From positions 421,415 through 485,414 of the forward strand of contig NZ_VANS01000001.1 in NCBI RefSeq assembly GCF_005887615.1: a DNA stretch of 64,000 nt, written 5' to 3'. The notes beneath the pieces were generated by a model, which ran no database searches, was not told the origin of the DNA, and saw only the letters and a program-made list of their open reading frames with translations. Position numbers and translations under genes: made by a program. The stretch comes from Sulfitobacter sabulilitoris (GTDB taxonomy: Bacteria; Pseudomonadota; Alphaproteobacteria; Rhodobacterales; Rhodobacteraceae). Shown piece after piece: positions 11,101 through 18,775 of the stretch. Every line of letters starts with the position of its first letter. The stretch's first letter is position 1.

Positions 11101-14039
11101 TGCTCGAGACCTTTCCCGCCCCATGGGAGATCACACCCGCAGGCGAAGCGATCCGCAGCCGGAAGGTCGCGAATTATGCCGACTGCGCCAACAATCCCGA
11201 CACCCCGCGCGTGCTGCGGAAAATGGCGCGGATCGCCAGCTATCACTCGGTCGCCTTCGCGCCGATGGTCTGGGAGGGCAGGTCGATCGGCGTTGTTGGC
11301 GTGGCACGATCCGCCGAACCCTTTACCGACAAGGAACTGCGCATCATGCAGGGCTTTGCCGACCAGGCCGTGATCGCGATCCAGAACGCGCGGTTGTTCA
11401 ACGAAACGCAAAGATCGCTTTCGCGCCAGACCGCAAGCGCCGACGTGTTGCGCGTGATCAGTGAATCCCCGAACGATGTGACGCCCGTGTTCGAGAAAAT
11501 CGTGCAAGCTGCGGTCGATCTGATGTCCTGCGACATGGCCGTGGCCGCCACCAGGGACGAAACCGCATGGTGGCAAGTCGCCGTGGCGACCCAAGAAGGA
11601 CTGAGGACAGATTTCTCGCAAACCCGCCATCCGCTGGGCCACGACCACAGCCCCCCGGCCAGGGTCATGTCGTCAAGGCAGATGCTGCATGTGCCGGACT
11701 GGACGTCGGCGGACCTCGATCCGAAAAGCCGGGAGGTTCACCTGAACAGCGGGATCATGTCGTCGCTGACGTTCCCGCTTGCGCGCGGAACCGACTGCTA
11801 CGGTTGTCTGGGCTTCACGCGCCAGACCAAGGGCGGATTCACCCAAGAGGAAATCGATATTGCCCGATCGTTTTGCGATCAGGCGATGATCGCGATCGGA
11901 AACGCACGTCTGTTCAACGAAACCCAGACCGCTTTGGTGCGTCAGACCGCAAGCGCGGACATCCTGGGGGTGATCAGCGGTGCGCAGCATGATGCGACGC
12001 CGGTGTTCTACGCGATTGCCGAGGCCGGGGTCCGCCTCGTGCGGTGCGACGGTGTCGTCGTGCTGGTGCGCGACGGCGATCACTTCGTCCCGTCGGCGGG
12101 ATTTTCGGTGGAGGACGGGCAGCTTGACGCCCTGAGTTCCGACAGGGTCAGGATAGAGCCGAGCAAGAATTTTCCGTCGCAGGTCTTTGCCAACCGGCAG
12201 ATGATCCATATCCCTGACTGGTCCAAGGCGGCGCTTCCGGAGCATGAAACAAAAACCGGTGAAAAATTCAAGCTCAAGTCCTGCCTTTACCTGCCGCTTT
12301 TGCGCGACGCCGAGTGCGTCGGCGTTCTGATCTTCTCGCGCACGGAATACACACGCGCGTTTTCGACAGATGAAATCGAACTGGCCCATTCGTTTTGCGA
12401 TCAGGCCGTCATCGCGATTGAAAACGTGCGCCTGTTTCAACAGGCGCAGGACGCCCGCGCCGCCGCCGAAAAGGCCAACGAGGCGAAAAGCGCGTTCCTT
12501 GCGACCATGAGCCATGAAATCCGCACGCCGATGAACGCCGTCATCGGGATGAGCGGCTTGTTGATGGATACGCCGCTGGACCCCGAACAGCTTGATTATG
12601 CGCAAACCATCCGCACCAGCAGCGACGCCTTGCTGGGCATCATCAACGAGATCCTCGACTTCTCCAAGATCGAAGCCGGTCAGATGGATATCGAACATCA
12701 GCCATTCGATCTGCGCGAGTGTGTTGAATCCGCCCTCGACCTGGTCAGCACCCGCGCGGCGGAAAAACACCTGGATCTCGCCTATGTCTATGACGACAGC
12801 GTGCCCGCCGCGATCAACACGGATTTGACGCGGTTGCGGCAGATATTGCTGAACCTTCTATCGAACGCGGTGAAGTTCACCGAGCAGGGCGAGGTCGTGC
12901 TGTCCATTTCCGCAACGCCGGCGCCAGAGGGCGGATTGGACCTTGCGTTTTCGGTGCGCGACACGGGAATCGGACTGTCGCCCGATGGCATGAAACGCCT
13001 GTTCCAGTCGTTCAGCCAGGCGGACAGTTCGACCACGCGGAAATACGGCGGGACCGGGTTGGGGCTCGCGATCTCCAAACGTCTGGCCGAACTGATGGGG
13101 GGCACGATGACGGCCGCAAGCCGGGGCCCGGGCACGGGCTCGACCTTCAGCTTCACCATCCGCGCCGACGTGTCCGACCTGCCGCAGGCGCGGGCCCGCG
13201 ATCTGGTCGGGGAACAGGCGGAATTGCGCGGCAAGCGCATCCTCGTGGTGGATGACAATGACACCAATCGCAAGATACTGAAGCTGCAGACCGGCAAATG
13301 GGGTACGCACACCCGCGAAACCGGCTCCGCAATCGAGGCCTTGGCGTGGCTCAAGGACGGTGCCACCTTCGATCTGGCGATCCTCGACATGCACATGCCC
13401 GAAATGGACGGCCACGCCCTTGCCGTTGAAATCCGCAAGATCAACCCATCGCTGCCGCTGATCCTGTTCAGCTCTCTCGGGCGACGCGACGAAGAAACGG
13501 GCAGCGGTCTTTTCACGGCCGCTCTGGCCAAGCCGCTGCGGCAATCGCAGTTGTTCGACACGCTGGTGTCGGTCTTTGCCCCAATGGCCGCGCAGAGGCC
13601 CGCAGCGCCATCGCCGGCGGAGACGCAGACCGACACCGACCTGGCAAGACGCCATCCGCTGCGCATCCTGCTGGCCGAAGACAACCTGGTGAACCAGAAA
13701 CTGGCCCTGCGACTTCTCGAACAGATGGGCTATCGCGCCGATCTGGCCAGCAACGGGCTGGAGGCGCTGGAAAGCATCGAACGCCAAACCTACGACGTGG
13801 TGTTGATGGACGTCCAGATGCCCGAAATGGACGGGCTGGAGGCGTCGCGGCGCATCACCGCGGACAGGCCCGCCGACGCGCGCCCCCGGATCATCGCCAT
13901 GACCGCCAACGCCATGCAGGGCGACCGCGAGATGTGTCTAGCGGCGGGCATGGACGACTATATCGCCAAACCCATTCGGGTTCCGAAACTGATCGAGGCG
14001 CTTGGACAAGTGCCAATCCGCACAAGGAACACGGCATGA
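8130..14039 (+). CDS. hybrid sensor histidine kinase with eight tandem GAF domains and two receivers
   Basis: 1969 residues, with no membrane segment seen, so probably soluble. After a short coiled coil (10-35) come eight GAF units of about 170-190 residues, beginning near 35, 211, 390, 566, 755, 935, 1105 and 1276. Each opens with a version of 'xILxVISxSxxDxxPVF' and ends '(D/E)QAVIAIENxRLF'. HisKA follows with H1462 in MSHEIRTPMN, then HATPase_c (GTGLGLAISKRL) and two receivers with phospho-acceptor candidates D1753 (LDMHMPEMDG) and D1894 (MDVQMPEMDG). GAF domains bind small ligands or sense redox and light; no bilin-type cysteine context was recognised. ATG 8130 has GAGGGG nine bases upstream; the open frame extends 37 codons further. 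Its TGA overlaps the ATG of the Hpt gene, and the three downstream genes form one relay operon. Confidence 0.93.
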   Translation: MASDIPQTDKALHDRIRALEADLADQRAQAKAAADILQAINTTQDDISRVFDAILGHAATLCGAPMASLNIVQDDRKHALMAAHWGDKLRHLAVGRTVWQLDSPISTSTSMREGRVVQVDDLAATRLYGEGDAVRTKVVDLEGVRTFLAVPLMKGDICLGNIALYRREVKPFTDDQIALVETFAAQAVIALDNARQVREIQNRLKREAATSDVLKVISRTQNDEAPVFRAILEKAQEICNAPMAGLVLATAQDDALTLAAQVGIFPEVIALFETGQMKVDPTLSYSAKCIVEGKLIAFDDMGQSDLYKAGSPIVRPMVDTSGIRSVLFVPLIKDSAAIGLITLFRHDVDPFTDTEIALVETFAAQAVIAIENVRQFREVQTRLEREAATKEILSVISQSHEDETPVFRAILDRAERLCRAQGSGLQLVNEAGTHLRMMEFKGEDHGSFPVGFTFDLNEPLGMCIAVRDARVVQIEDMKDTDLYREGHPGRVALVDVEGVRTHLNVPLVKRGVAFGNISLSRREVDPFTADEIALVESFAAQAVIAIENARQFREVQQALARQTATSEILRVISSSPTDVQPVFDVIVKTAAVLLGCDKALVHLTDGTFYWLAASATTGGELNTAAVIDTISRTTALRTPQGTPKFVLDASLNFPSRAILSKTMLHLPDWSVADLPRHEEHRRQQFGINAALYLPLMRGKTCVGLLSLTQKTARAFTEAEIALARSFRDQAMIALENTRLFTETQEALRYQTATSEVLDVISRSPNELMPVLDAILAVAARICQPQYAYVALLDPADGRYHMVTSLNVDAEFFAYLQAHPMEPVHGTCTGRAALLGQTVYIEDTINDDSYEWKEAARRGGFQSTLGVPLIKDGITVGVISLAHGQPRAFAAKQIALVETFAAQAVIAISNARLFDEVQRRTAEVTEALEQQKAASEILSVISRSVEDTQPVFEKILESCQHLFGGEELDVLVIDDQGLLQVAAYLGRHEKELLETFPAPWEITPAGEAIRSRKVANYADCANNPDTPRVLRKMARIASYHSVAFAPMVWEGRSIGVVGVARSAEPFTDKELRIMQGFADQAVIAIQNARLFNETQRSLSRQTASADVLRVISESPNDVTPVFEKIVQAAVDLMSCDMAVAATRDETAWWQVAVATQEGLRTDFSQTRHPLGHDHSPPARVMSSRQMLHVPDWTSADLDPKSREVHLNSGIMSSLTFPLARGTDCYGCLGFTRQTKGGFTQEEIDIARSFCDQAMIAIGNARLFNETQTALVRQTASADILGVISGAQHDATPVFYAIAEAGVRLVRCDGVVVLVRDGDHFVPSAGFSVEDGQLDALSSDRVRIEPSKNFPSQVFANRQMIHIPDWSKAALPEHETKTGEKFKLKSCLYLPLLRDAECVGVLIFSRTEYTRAFSTDEIELAHSFCDQAVIAIENVRLFQQAQDARAAAEKANEAKSAFLATMSHEIRTPMNAVIGMSGLLMDTPLDPEQLDYAQTIRTSSDALLGIINEILDFSKIEAGQMDIEHQPFDLRECVESALDLVSTRAAEKHLDLAYVYDDSVPAAINTDLTRLRQILLNLLSNAVKFTEQGEVVLSISATPAPEGGLDLAFSVRDTGIGLSPDGMKRLFQSFSQADSSTTRKYGGTGLGLAISKRLAELMGGTMTAASRGPGTGSTFSFTIRADVSDLPQARARDLVGEQAELRGKRILVVDDNDTNRKILKLQTGKWGTHTRETGSAIEALAWLKDGATFDLAILDMHMPEMDGHALAVEIRKINPSLPLILFSSLGRRDEETGSGLFTAALAKPLRQSQLFDTLVSVFAPMAAQRPAAPSPAETQTDTDLARRHPLRILLAEDNLVNQKLALRLLEQMGYRADLASNGLEALESIERQTYDVVLMDVQMPEMDGLEASRRITADRPADARPRIIAMTANAMQGDREMCLAAGMDDYIAKPIRVPKLIEALGQVPIRTRNTA

Positions 14040-14383
14040 CACAGGCACCGATCGATCTGCGCGTCTACGATGACCTCAGGCAGGCCGCGGGCGCTGACTT
14101 TGTCGGGGAACTGGTCACGACATTTCTGGACGAAGCGCCGGGCATGATCGCAGAGTTGCGCCGGGCGTTGCAGGCCGGGGACCCAGACGGGTTCCGCCGT
14201 GCCGCGCATTCGCTCAAGTCGAATGCAAACGTCTTTGGCGCACATGCTCTGGCGGCCCCCGCCAGAGATCTGGAACTGACCGCGGGCGCGCAAGCCACGC
14301 CGCAGGTTCTTGCCCTGCTCGACAGGGTGGATGCCGAATTTTCGCGCGCGGCCGCAGCGCTGGAGGGCTTGCACCATGACTGA
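14036..14383 (+). CDS. Hpt-domain phosphotransfer protein
   Basis: 115 residues forming one four-helix Hpt domain, with the phospho-accepting H58 in AAHSLKSNANVFGA. It should shuttle phosphate between the receivers of the upstream hybrid kinase and the receiver of the downstream cyclase. ATG 14036 overlaps the kinase stop by four bases (ATGA), and its own stop overlaps the next gene by eight bases, so translation of all three is probably coupled. A frame extends upstream within the kinase gene, but ATG 14036 gives the natural domain boundary (residues 10-105). Confidence 0.92.
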   Translation: MTQAPIDLRVYDDLRQAAGADFVGELVTTFLDEAPGMIAELRRALQAGDPDGFRRAAHSLKSNANVFGAHALAAPARDLELTAGAQATPQVLALLDRVDAEFSRAAAALEGLHHD

Positions 14384-15410
14384 GGCCGGCGCGGATCTGC
14401 TGATCGTCGATGACAACCGGGTCAATCGCCTGCTGTTGGCGCGCAGTGTCGAGCTTTTGGGGTACAGGGCGAGCATGGCCGAAAACGGACGCGCCGCGAT
14501 GGACATGCTGCGCGAGCGCCGGTTCGATCTGATGCTTCTGGATATCGAGATGCCCGAGATGGACGGCTTCGAAGTGCTCGAAGCCATCAAGCTGGCGCCC
14601 GCCTTGCAGGACCTGCCGGTCATCGTGACCTCCTCTGTCGAAGGTGTGGACAACATCGTGCGCTGCATCGATCTGGGGGCGGACGACTATCTGCCCAAAC
14701 CGGTCAATCCCGTTCTTCTCAAGGCGCGCCTGTCCTCCAGTCTCGAGAAAAAGCGCCTGAGGGACGAGCAAGCCACCCTGCTGAAACGCTTTGCCACCAA
14801 CGAGGTCGTGCAGGATCTGCAGAAAACCGGCTTCAGGTTGGGCGGGCGGCGGGTACATGCCACGATCCTGTTTTGCGACATCCGGGGTTTCACGGCCATA
14901 TCCGAACGCCAGTCGCCCGAAGACACGATCGAACTGCTCAACATCTATTACACCCTGATGTTCGAGGCGATCGACCACCACAGCGGGATCGTCACGCTGA
15001 TGATCGGCGACGGTTTGATGGTCTTGTTCGGTGCCCCGAAACCGCTAGAAAACCCGGCGGCCAGCGCCGTGGCCGCGGCGCAGGACATGCTGGCGATCGT
15101 CGAGCAGTTCAATCTTGAGCAGGCCGCGGCGGCGAAACCGGAAATCCGGCTGGGCATCGGCATCGCGACAGGCGAGGTCGTCGCCGGGTTCGCCGGAACC
15201 AAGCAGCGGGCCACCTATACTTGCATCGGCGACAAGGTGAACCTTGCATCGCGGCTTGAACAGCACACGAAACGGGTATCCCGCCCGATCCTGATCGATG
15301 ACGCGACACGCGCCGCCGTGGGCCCCGAACACCCATGCGAGTCCCTGGGGGCCGTGGATTTCGATGGGTTTTCCAGATCCGTGGCGGTCTTTGCGGTCGG
15401 GTCGCAATAA
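14376..15410 (+). CDS. response regulator with class III nucleotide cyclase domain
   Basis: 344 residues. The receiver (1-120) has DD near residues 12-13, phospho-acceptor D56 in LLDIEMPEMDG, and the conserved K in LPKPVNP. A helical linker leads to a class III cyclase domain (about 155-340). Metal-binding Asp candidates are D168 (FCDIRGFTAIS) and D212 (IGDGLMVLFG), and the transition-state Asn/Arg are in NLASRLE. The position four before D212, usually the base-selecting Lys, is Leu208, while the partner Thr (YTCIGDKVN) is present. It may therefore use another nucleotide, be weak, or act as an effector without cyclase activity. It is last in the relay operon and presumably activated through the Hpt protein. 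The product (cAMP or cGMP) cannot be decided. Confidence 0.88.
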   Translation: MTEAGADLLIVDDNRVNRLLLARSVELLGYRASMAENGRAAMDMLRERRFDLMLLDIEMPEMDGFEVLEAIKLAPALQDLPVIVTSSVEGVDNIVRCIDLGADDYLPKPVNPVLLKARLSSSLEKKRLRDEQATLLKRFATNEVVQDLQKTGFRLGGRRVHATILFCDIRGFTAISERQSPEDTIELLNIYYTLMFEAIDHHSGIVTLMIGDGLMVLFGAPKPLENPAASAVAAAQDMLAIVEQFNLEQAAAAKPEIRLGIGIATGEVVAGFAGTKQRATYTCIGDKVNLASRLEQHTKRVSRPILIDDATRAAVGPEHPCESLGAVDFDGFSRSVAVFAVGSQ

Positions 15411-15525
15411 CGGCCCCGGACGGGGCGATCCGCTGGGGGACAACGACGGGCCGCAATTGGCCAGATCCCGCGGCGCCGGGGGTTGCACATGGGGTCCGCG
15501 CGGGCGCGCGCGACCGGGGGCTTGT

Positions 15526-16842
15526 CTAACGTGCCATCAGCCCCGGCAGCCAGGTGCCAAGCGCCGGCTGCCAGACGATCATCGCCAGAACGAACAGCTT
15601 GATCAGCAGAAACGGCATCACCGCGGCATAGATCTGCCGCATGCCGATGTCAGGCGGCGCGACGCCGCGCATCACAAAGAGCAGCAGGCCGAAGGGTGGC
15701 GTCAGCAAACCGATCTCCATCGTGAGCAGGTACACGACGCCAAGCACGAGATCGTTGATCCCCATGGCATCGGCCAGCGGCACGAAGACCGGCACCGTGA
15801 CCATCAGCATCGACACCTGATCGATGAAGCAGCCCAGAAACAGCAGGATGGCGATCATGCCCAGCAGCACCATCAGCGGCGTGGGGTCCACGGCGTTGAT
15901 CGCCCGGATCAAACCGCCGGTCGCGCCGGAAAAGGACAGCACTTGCGCAAAGGTCTGGCTGGCGGCGATGATGAACAGGATCATCACCGACAGTTTCAGC
16001 GTTTCGACCAGTGCGCGGGCGATCTTCTCAAGGCTGAGCGCGCGGTAGCCCGCACCGATCAACAGTGCCGTGACCGAGCCCAGTGCCGCGCTTTCGGTCG
16101 GTGTGGCCAACCCGGCCAGCAAGCTGCCGATCACGACGGCAAAGAGCACCGACAACGGCAGCACATAGATCACGAAAGGCGTCCAGCGCTCGCGCAGGCT
16201 CATCTGGCGCAGATCCTCGGGCGGGGCGACGGCTGGGTCCAGCAGGCTGCGACCGACGACATAGACGACGAACAACACCGCCAGCATCAGGGCCGGGATC
16301 ACCCCCGCGATCAGAAGGCCCGAGATCGAAATGCCCGCAAGGCTGCCCACCAGCACCGCAAGGGCCGAGGGCGGGATCAGCATCGCGATGGCCCCCGAGG
16401 CCATGATCGGCCCCATCGCCATCGACGGGTGATAACCGCGTTTCAGCATCCCCGGCAGCAGGGTTGAGCCGAGCATGGCGGTATTGGCGATGGTCGAACC
16501 GGACAGGGCCGCGAAGATCGTGCCGCCGAAGATCGTGACCACCGACATGCGGCCGGGGATGCGCGTCACCACCCGCTCGATCGCGTCTATCGCCCGGTGG
16601 GCGACACCCGTCTGGAACAGCAGCTCCCCCATGAGGATGAACAGCGGGATCGGCGCGAGTTGGAAATTGGCGATGGACTGCGCCGAATTGCGCGCCAGTT
16701 GCAGAACGCCTCGGTCGCCGCCCAGCACCGTGTAGGCCCCCACCGTCGTGACGGCGATAAAGGCGAAGGCGACCGGCAGGCCCATGAGCAGCAGGACGCC
16801 CAAGGCCCCCAGCATAAGCGAGAGTGAAACCACCCAATCCAT
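15526..16842 (-). CDS. dctM: TRAP transporter large permease (DctM)
   Basis: 438 residues with 12 or so hydrophobic segments. Family signatures include GLPVAFAFIAVTTVG, the helical SGSTIANTAMLGSTLLPGM motif, ASGAIAMLIPPS and the C-terminal LTPPFGLLLFVMRGVAPPD. It forms the ion-coupled channel of a tripartite periplasmic transporter in the inner membrane, driven by Na+ or H+ gradient. It is the last gene of the dctP-dctQ-dctM operon, 10 bp after dctQ. Substrate is set by the DctP partner and not known. Confidence 0.95.
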   Translation of the reverse strand: MDWVVSLSLMLGALGVLLLMGLPVAFAFIAVTTVGAYTVLGGDRGVLQLARNSAQSIANFQLAPIPLFILMGELLFQTGVAHRAIDAIERVVTRIPGRMSVVTIFGGTIFAALSGSTIANTAMLGSTLLPGMLKRGYHPSMAMGPIMASGAIAMLIPPSALAVLVGSLAGISISGLLIAGVIPALMLAVLFVVYVVGRSLLDPAVAPPEDLRQMSLRERWTPFVIYVLPLSVLFAVVIGSLLAGLATPTESAALGSVTALLIGAGYRALSLEKIARALVETLKLSVMILFIIAASQTFAQVLSFSGATGGLIRAINAVDPTPLMVLLGMIAILLFLGCFIDQVSMLMVTVPVFVPLADAMGINDLVLGVVYLLTMEIGLLTPPFGLLLFVMRGVAPPDIGMRQIYAAVMPFLLIKLFVLAMIVWQPALGTWLPGLMAR

Positions 16843-16852
16843 CGTTACATCC

Positions 16853-17353
16853 TTAAAGTCCGGTAAGTGTGGGCGCGGCCGGGCCAGGCCGCAGGGCCTT
16901 GCGCAGGAAGATCACGGCACACAGAAGCATCGACAGCGGCACCACCGTCAGCGTCCACCATTCGGGAAAGGTAAAGGAGGTGCGGATCATCGCACCACGC
17001 GCGATCGACGCAAGCATCGCCTGCGCGCCGAACCACGCCAGCACCAGCGCCGAGACCGCCCCCACCAGATTGGTCGCGACATGCAGCACGCGCCGGGCGC
17101 GTGGACCGACCGATTGCGTCATCAGGTCAACCTTGACGTGCGCATCCAGCGCCAGAACCCAGGGCGCGCCCATGAAAGTCGCGATCAGCAATGCGTATTC
17201 GATGGCGTCCAGCGTGCCATACAGCACCGGCAGGCCAAGACTGCGCAGCGCGACGTTGGCGGCAATCGCAACCGCGATCGCCGCCAACAGCCCCGCCGAA
17301 ATCATCGCCAGCCCCCACAAGAGCAGGTCGAATGTCCGTGTCAGCATCATCAT
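16853..17353 (-). CDS. dctQ: TRAP transporter small permease (DctQ)
   Basis: 166 residues with four membrane helices (about 8-30, 45-65, 85-110 and 128-150) and the DctQ-type motif ALLIATFMGAPWVLALDAHVKVDL. It is the scaffold between the binding protein and DctM. Three consecutive Met codons start the frame (17353, 17350, 17347); which one is used is not decided by a clear ribosome-binding site. It lies 19 bp downstream of dctP. Confidence 0.92.
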   Translation of the reverse strand: MMMLTRTFDLLLWGLAMISAGLLAAIAVAIAANVALRSLGLPVLYGTLDAIEYALLIATFMGAPWVLALDAHVKVDLMTQSVGPRARRVLHVATNLVGAVSALVLAWFGAQAMLASIARGAMIRTSFTFPEWWTLTVVPLSMLLCAVIFLRKALRPGPAAPTLTGL

Positions 17354-17372
17354 GCCTGTCCCGTCCGATGTG

Positions 17373-18344
17373 TCAGTCTGTCGTCAGGCAGGACTTGAGC
17401 TCTTCGGCCAATGCGGCGTCAACCTCCGCCACGGCGGCCCAACCTTCGGCCTGCGCAGTCGCAAGCCAGGTCTGCCCCGCATCGCCGTCAAAGGTGATGG
17501 TTTCGATCCCGGCGTCGGCCTGCGCCGCGAATTCGGCCTCGTTGCGCGCGATGTTCTCGGCGTTCTGCGCCTCGATCCATGCGGCACCTTCCTCCAGCTT
17601 GGCGCGTTGTGCGTCGTCCAGATCGTTCCAGACATCCAGATTGACGAGGAAGTTCACATCGACCTGGTAGAAACCGGGATCGACCCGGTATTTCGTCTGT
17701 TCGTGCCAGCCGAGGTCAAGCACGCCCTGGCTTGGCCAGCCATACCCGTCGATCGACCCGTTTTCGAGCGCGGAGTAGACCTCGCCCGGGGCGGTGCGCA
17801 CCAGTGTGGCCCCCAGTTTGGAGAACATCGCGCGGTAGACCGGCGTCGTGCGGATCGTCAGCCCGGTAAGGTCCGGCGTATCGATCGGTTTGGTCAGATA
17901 CAGGTGAAAAGGCATGTTGTCGCCCGTGCGGGCCAGAAACTTGACGTTCATCTGGTCCTGGTGGATGCGGTCCACGACCTCGAAACATCCGTTGGCGCGC
18001 TGGTCCTGAATGCTGTTTTGCGCCAGGTGCAGCGCATCGCCCGCAGGCACGAGGTTGGTGTAGAAGGCCGAGGTGTTGTTGGCGATATCGACCACGCCCG
18101 ATTGCACGGCATTGCCAAGCTCGAAGGGAGGCACCGCCTCCGGCCCGCCGATCAAGTCGATCTGGACGATCCCTTCGCCGGTGTCGTTGATCCAGTTCAC
18201 GAAGGCTTCGAAATCGCGCGAGAACGTGGTGCCAAGCGCAAAGGCCGACACCCCCCGCAGGGTGACTTCTTCGGCCCAGGCCGCGTTGGCGGCACAGGTG
18301 GTCGCGGCCAGAAGGGCGGCGGTCAGGGTGGTTTTGATCTTCAT
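17373..18344 (-). CDS. dctP: TRAP transporter periplasmic binding protein (DctP)
   Basis: 323 residues. Sec signal peptide of about 24 residues (MKIKTTLTAALLAATTCAAN...AWA) followed by a DctP fold. The conserved ligand-carboxylate arginine is R165 in GLTIRTTPVYR, and YSALENGSIDGYGWPSQG is the usual second-lobe motif. ATG 18344 is preferred over the in-frame GTG 18350 because AGGGAG sits seven bases before it. It captures a carboxylate (likely an organic acid) in the periplasm and hands it to DctQM. The exact ligand is not recognisable. A candidate operator lies at 18449-18468. Confidence 0.93.
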   Translation of the reverse strand: MKIKTTLTAALLAATTCAANAAWAEEVTLRGVSAFALGTTFSRDFEAFVNWINDTGEGIVQIDLIGGPEAVPPFELGNAVQSGVVDIANNTSAFYTNLVPAGDALHLAQNSIQDQRANGCFEVVDRIHQDQMNVKFLARTGDNMPFHLYLTKPIDTPDLTGLTIRTTPVYRAMFSKLGATLVRTAPGEVYSALENGSIDGYGWPSQGVLDLGWHEQTKYRVDPGFYQVDVNFLVNLDVWNDLDDAQRAKLEEGAAWIEAQNAENIARNEAEFAAQADAGIETITFDGDAGQTWLATAQAEGWAAVAEVDAALAEELKSCLTTD

Positions 18345-18448
18345 GGTCACTCTCCCTAGGGGTTGTTTTTATTCGTTTTTGTCTTGTCATGCAGCGCTTG
18401 CGCCGTGTTGGGGCTGCGCAGTGGATCGGGGCGTGCATGGGTCGCAAT

Positions 18449-18468
18449 ATATCTGCAACTGCATATAT
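18449..18468. promoter_or_regulatory. palindromic operator candidate upstream of dctPQM
   Basis: ATATcTGCA - AC - TGCATATAT is an inverted repeat with 8 of 9 arm positions matching. It is about 105 bp upstream of dctP. The remaining dctP-mscS gap (18345-18775, 431 bp) contains no gene and becomes GC-rich toward the mscS side. Confidence 0.4.
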
Positions 18469-18775
18469 CCGTAGCGATCACATTTCGCTGCGTCAATGAA
18501 GGTTTTACATCAACGTCGCACCGAGTTGAAATTTTTGCAGGTGGCGCTAAGGCTGAATCTACCCCAAGGCGAGCTTGCGCCGCAAGGACACCCCACACGC
18601 GTCCCGGGCCATCCGCTCGCCGCGCGGTCGCGGGCCCAGGTGCCGCGATCCGCGTCATTGCTTTTCATTCGCGCGCAGACTTGCGATAAGGCAAAAAACA
18701 CGTGTGCAGCCGCCGGGCCATGACCCCGGCCGCGCGGGCGTGAAACATTGGATCGAGTGAGACGAGGTAGTTGTG

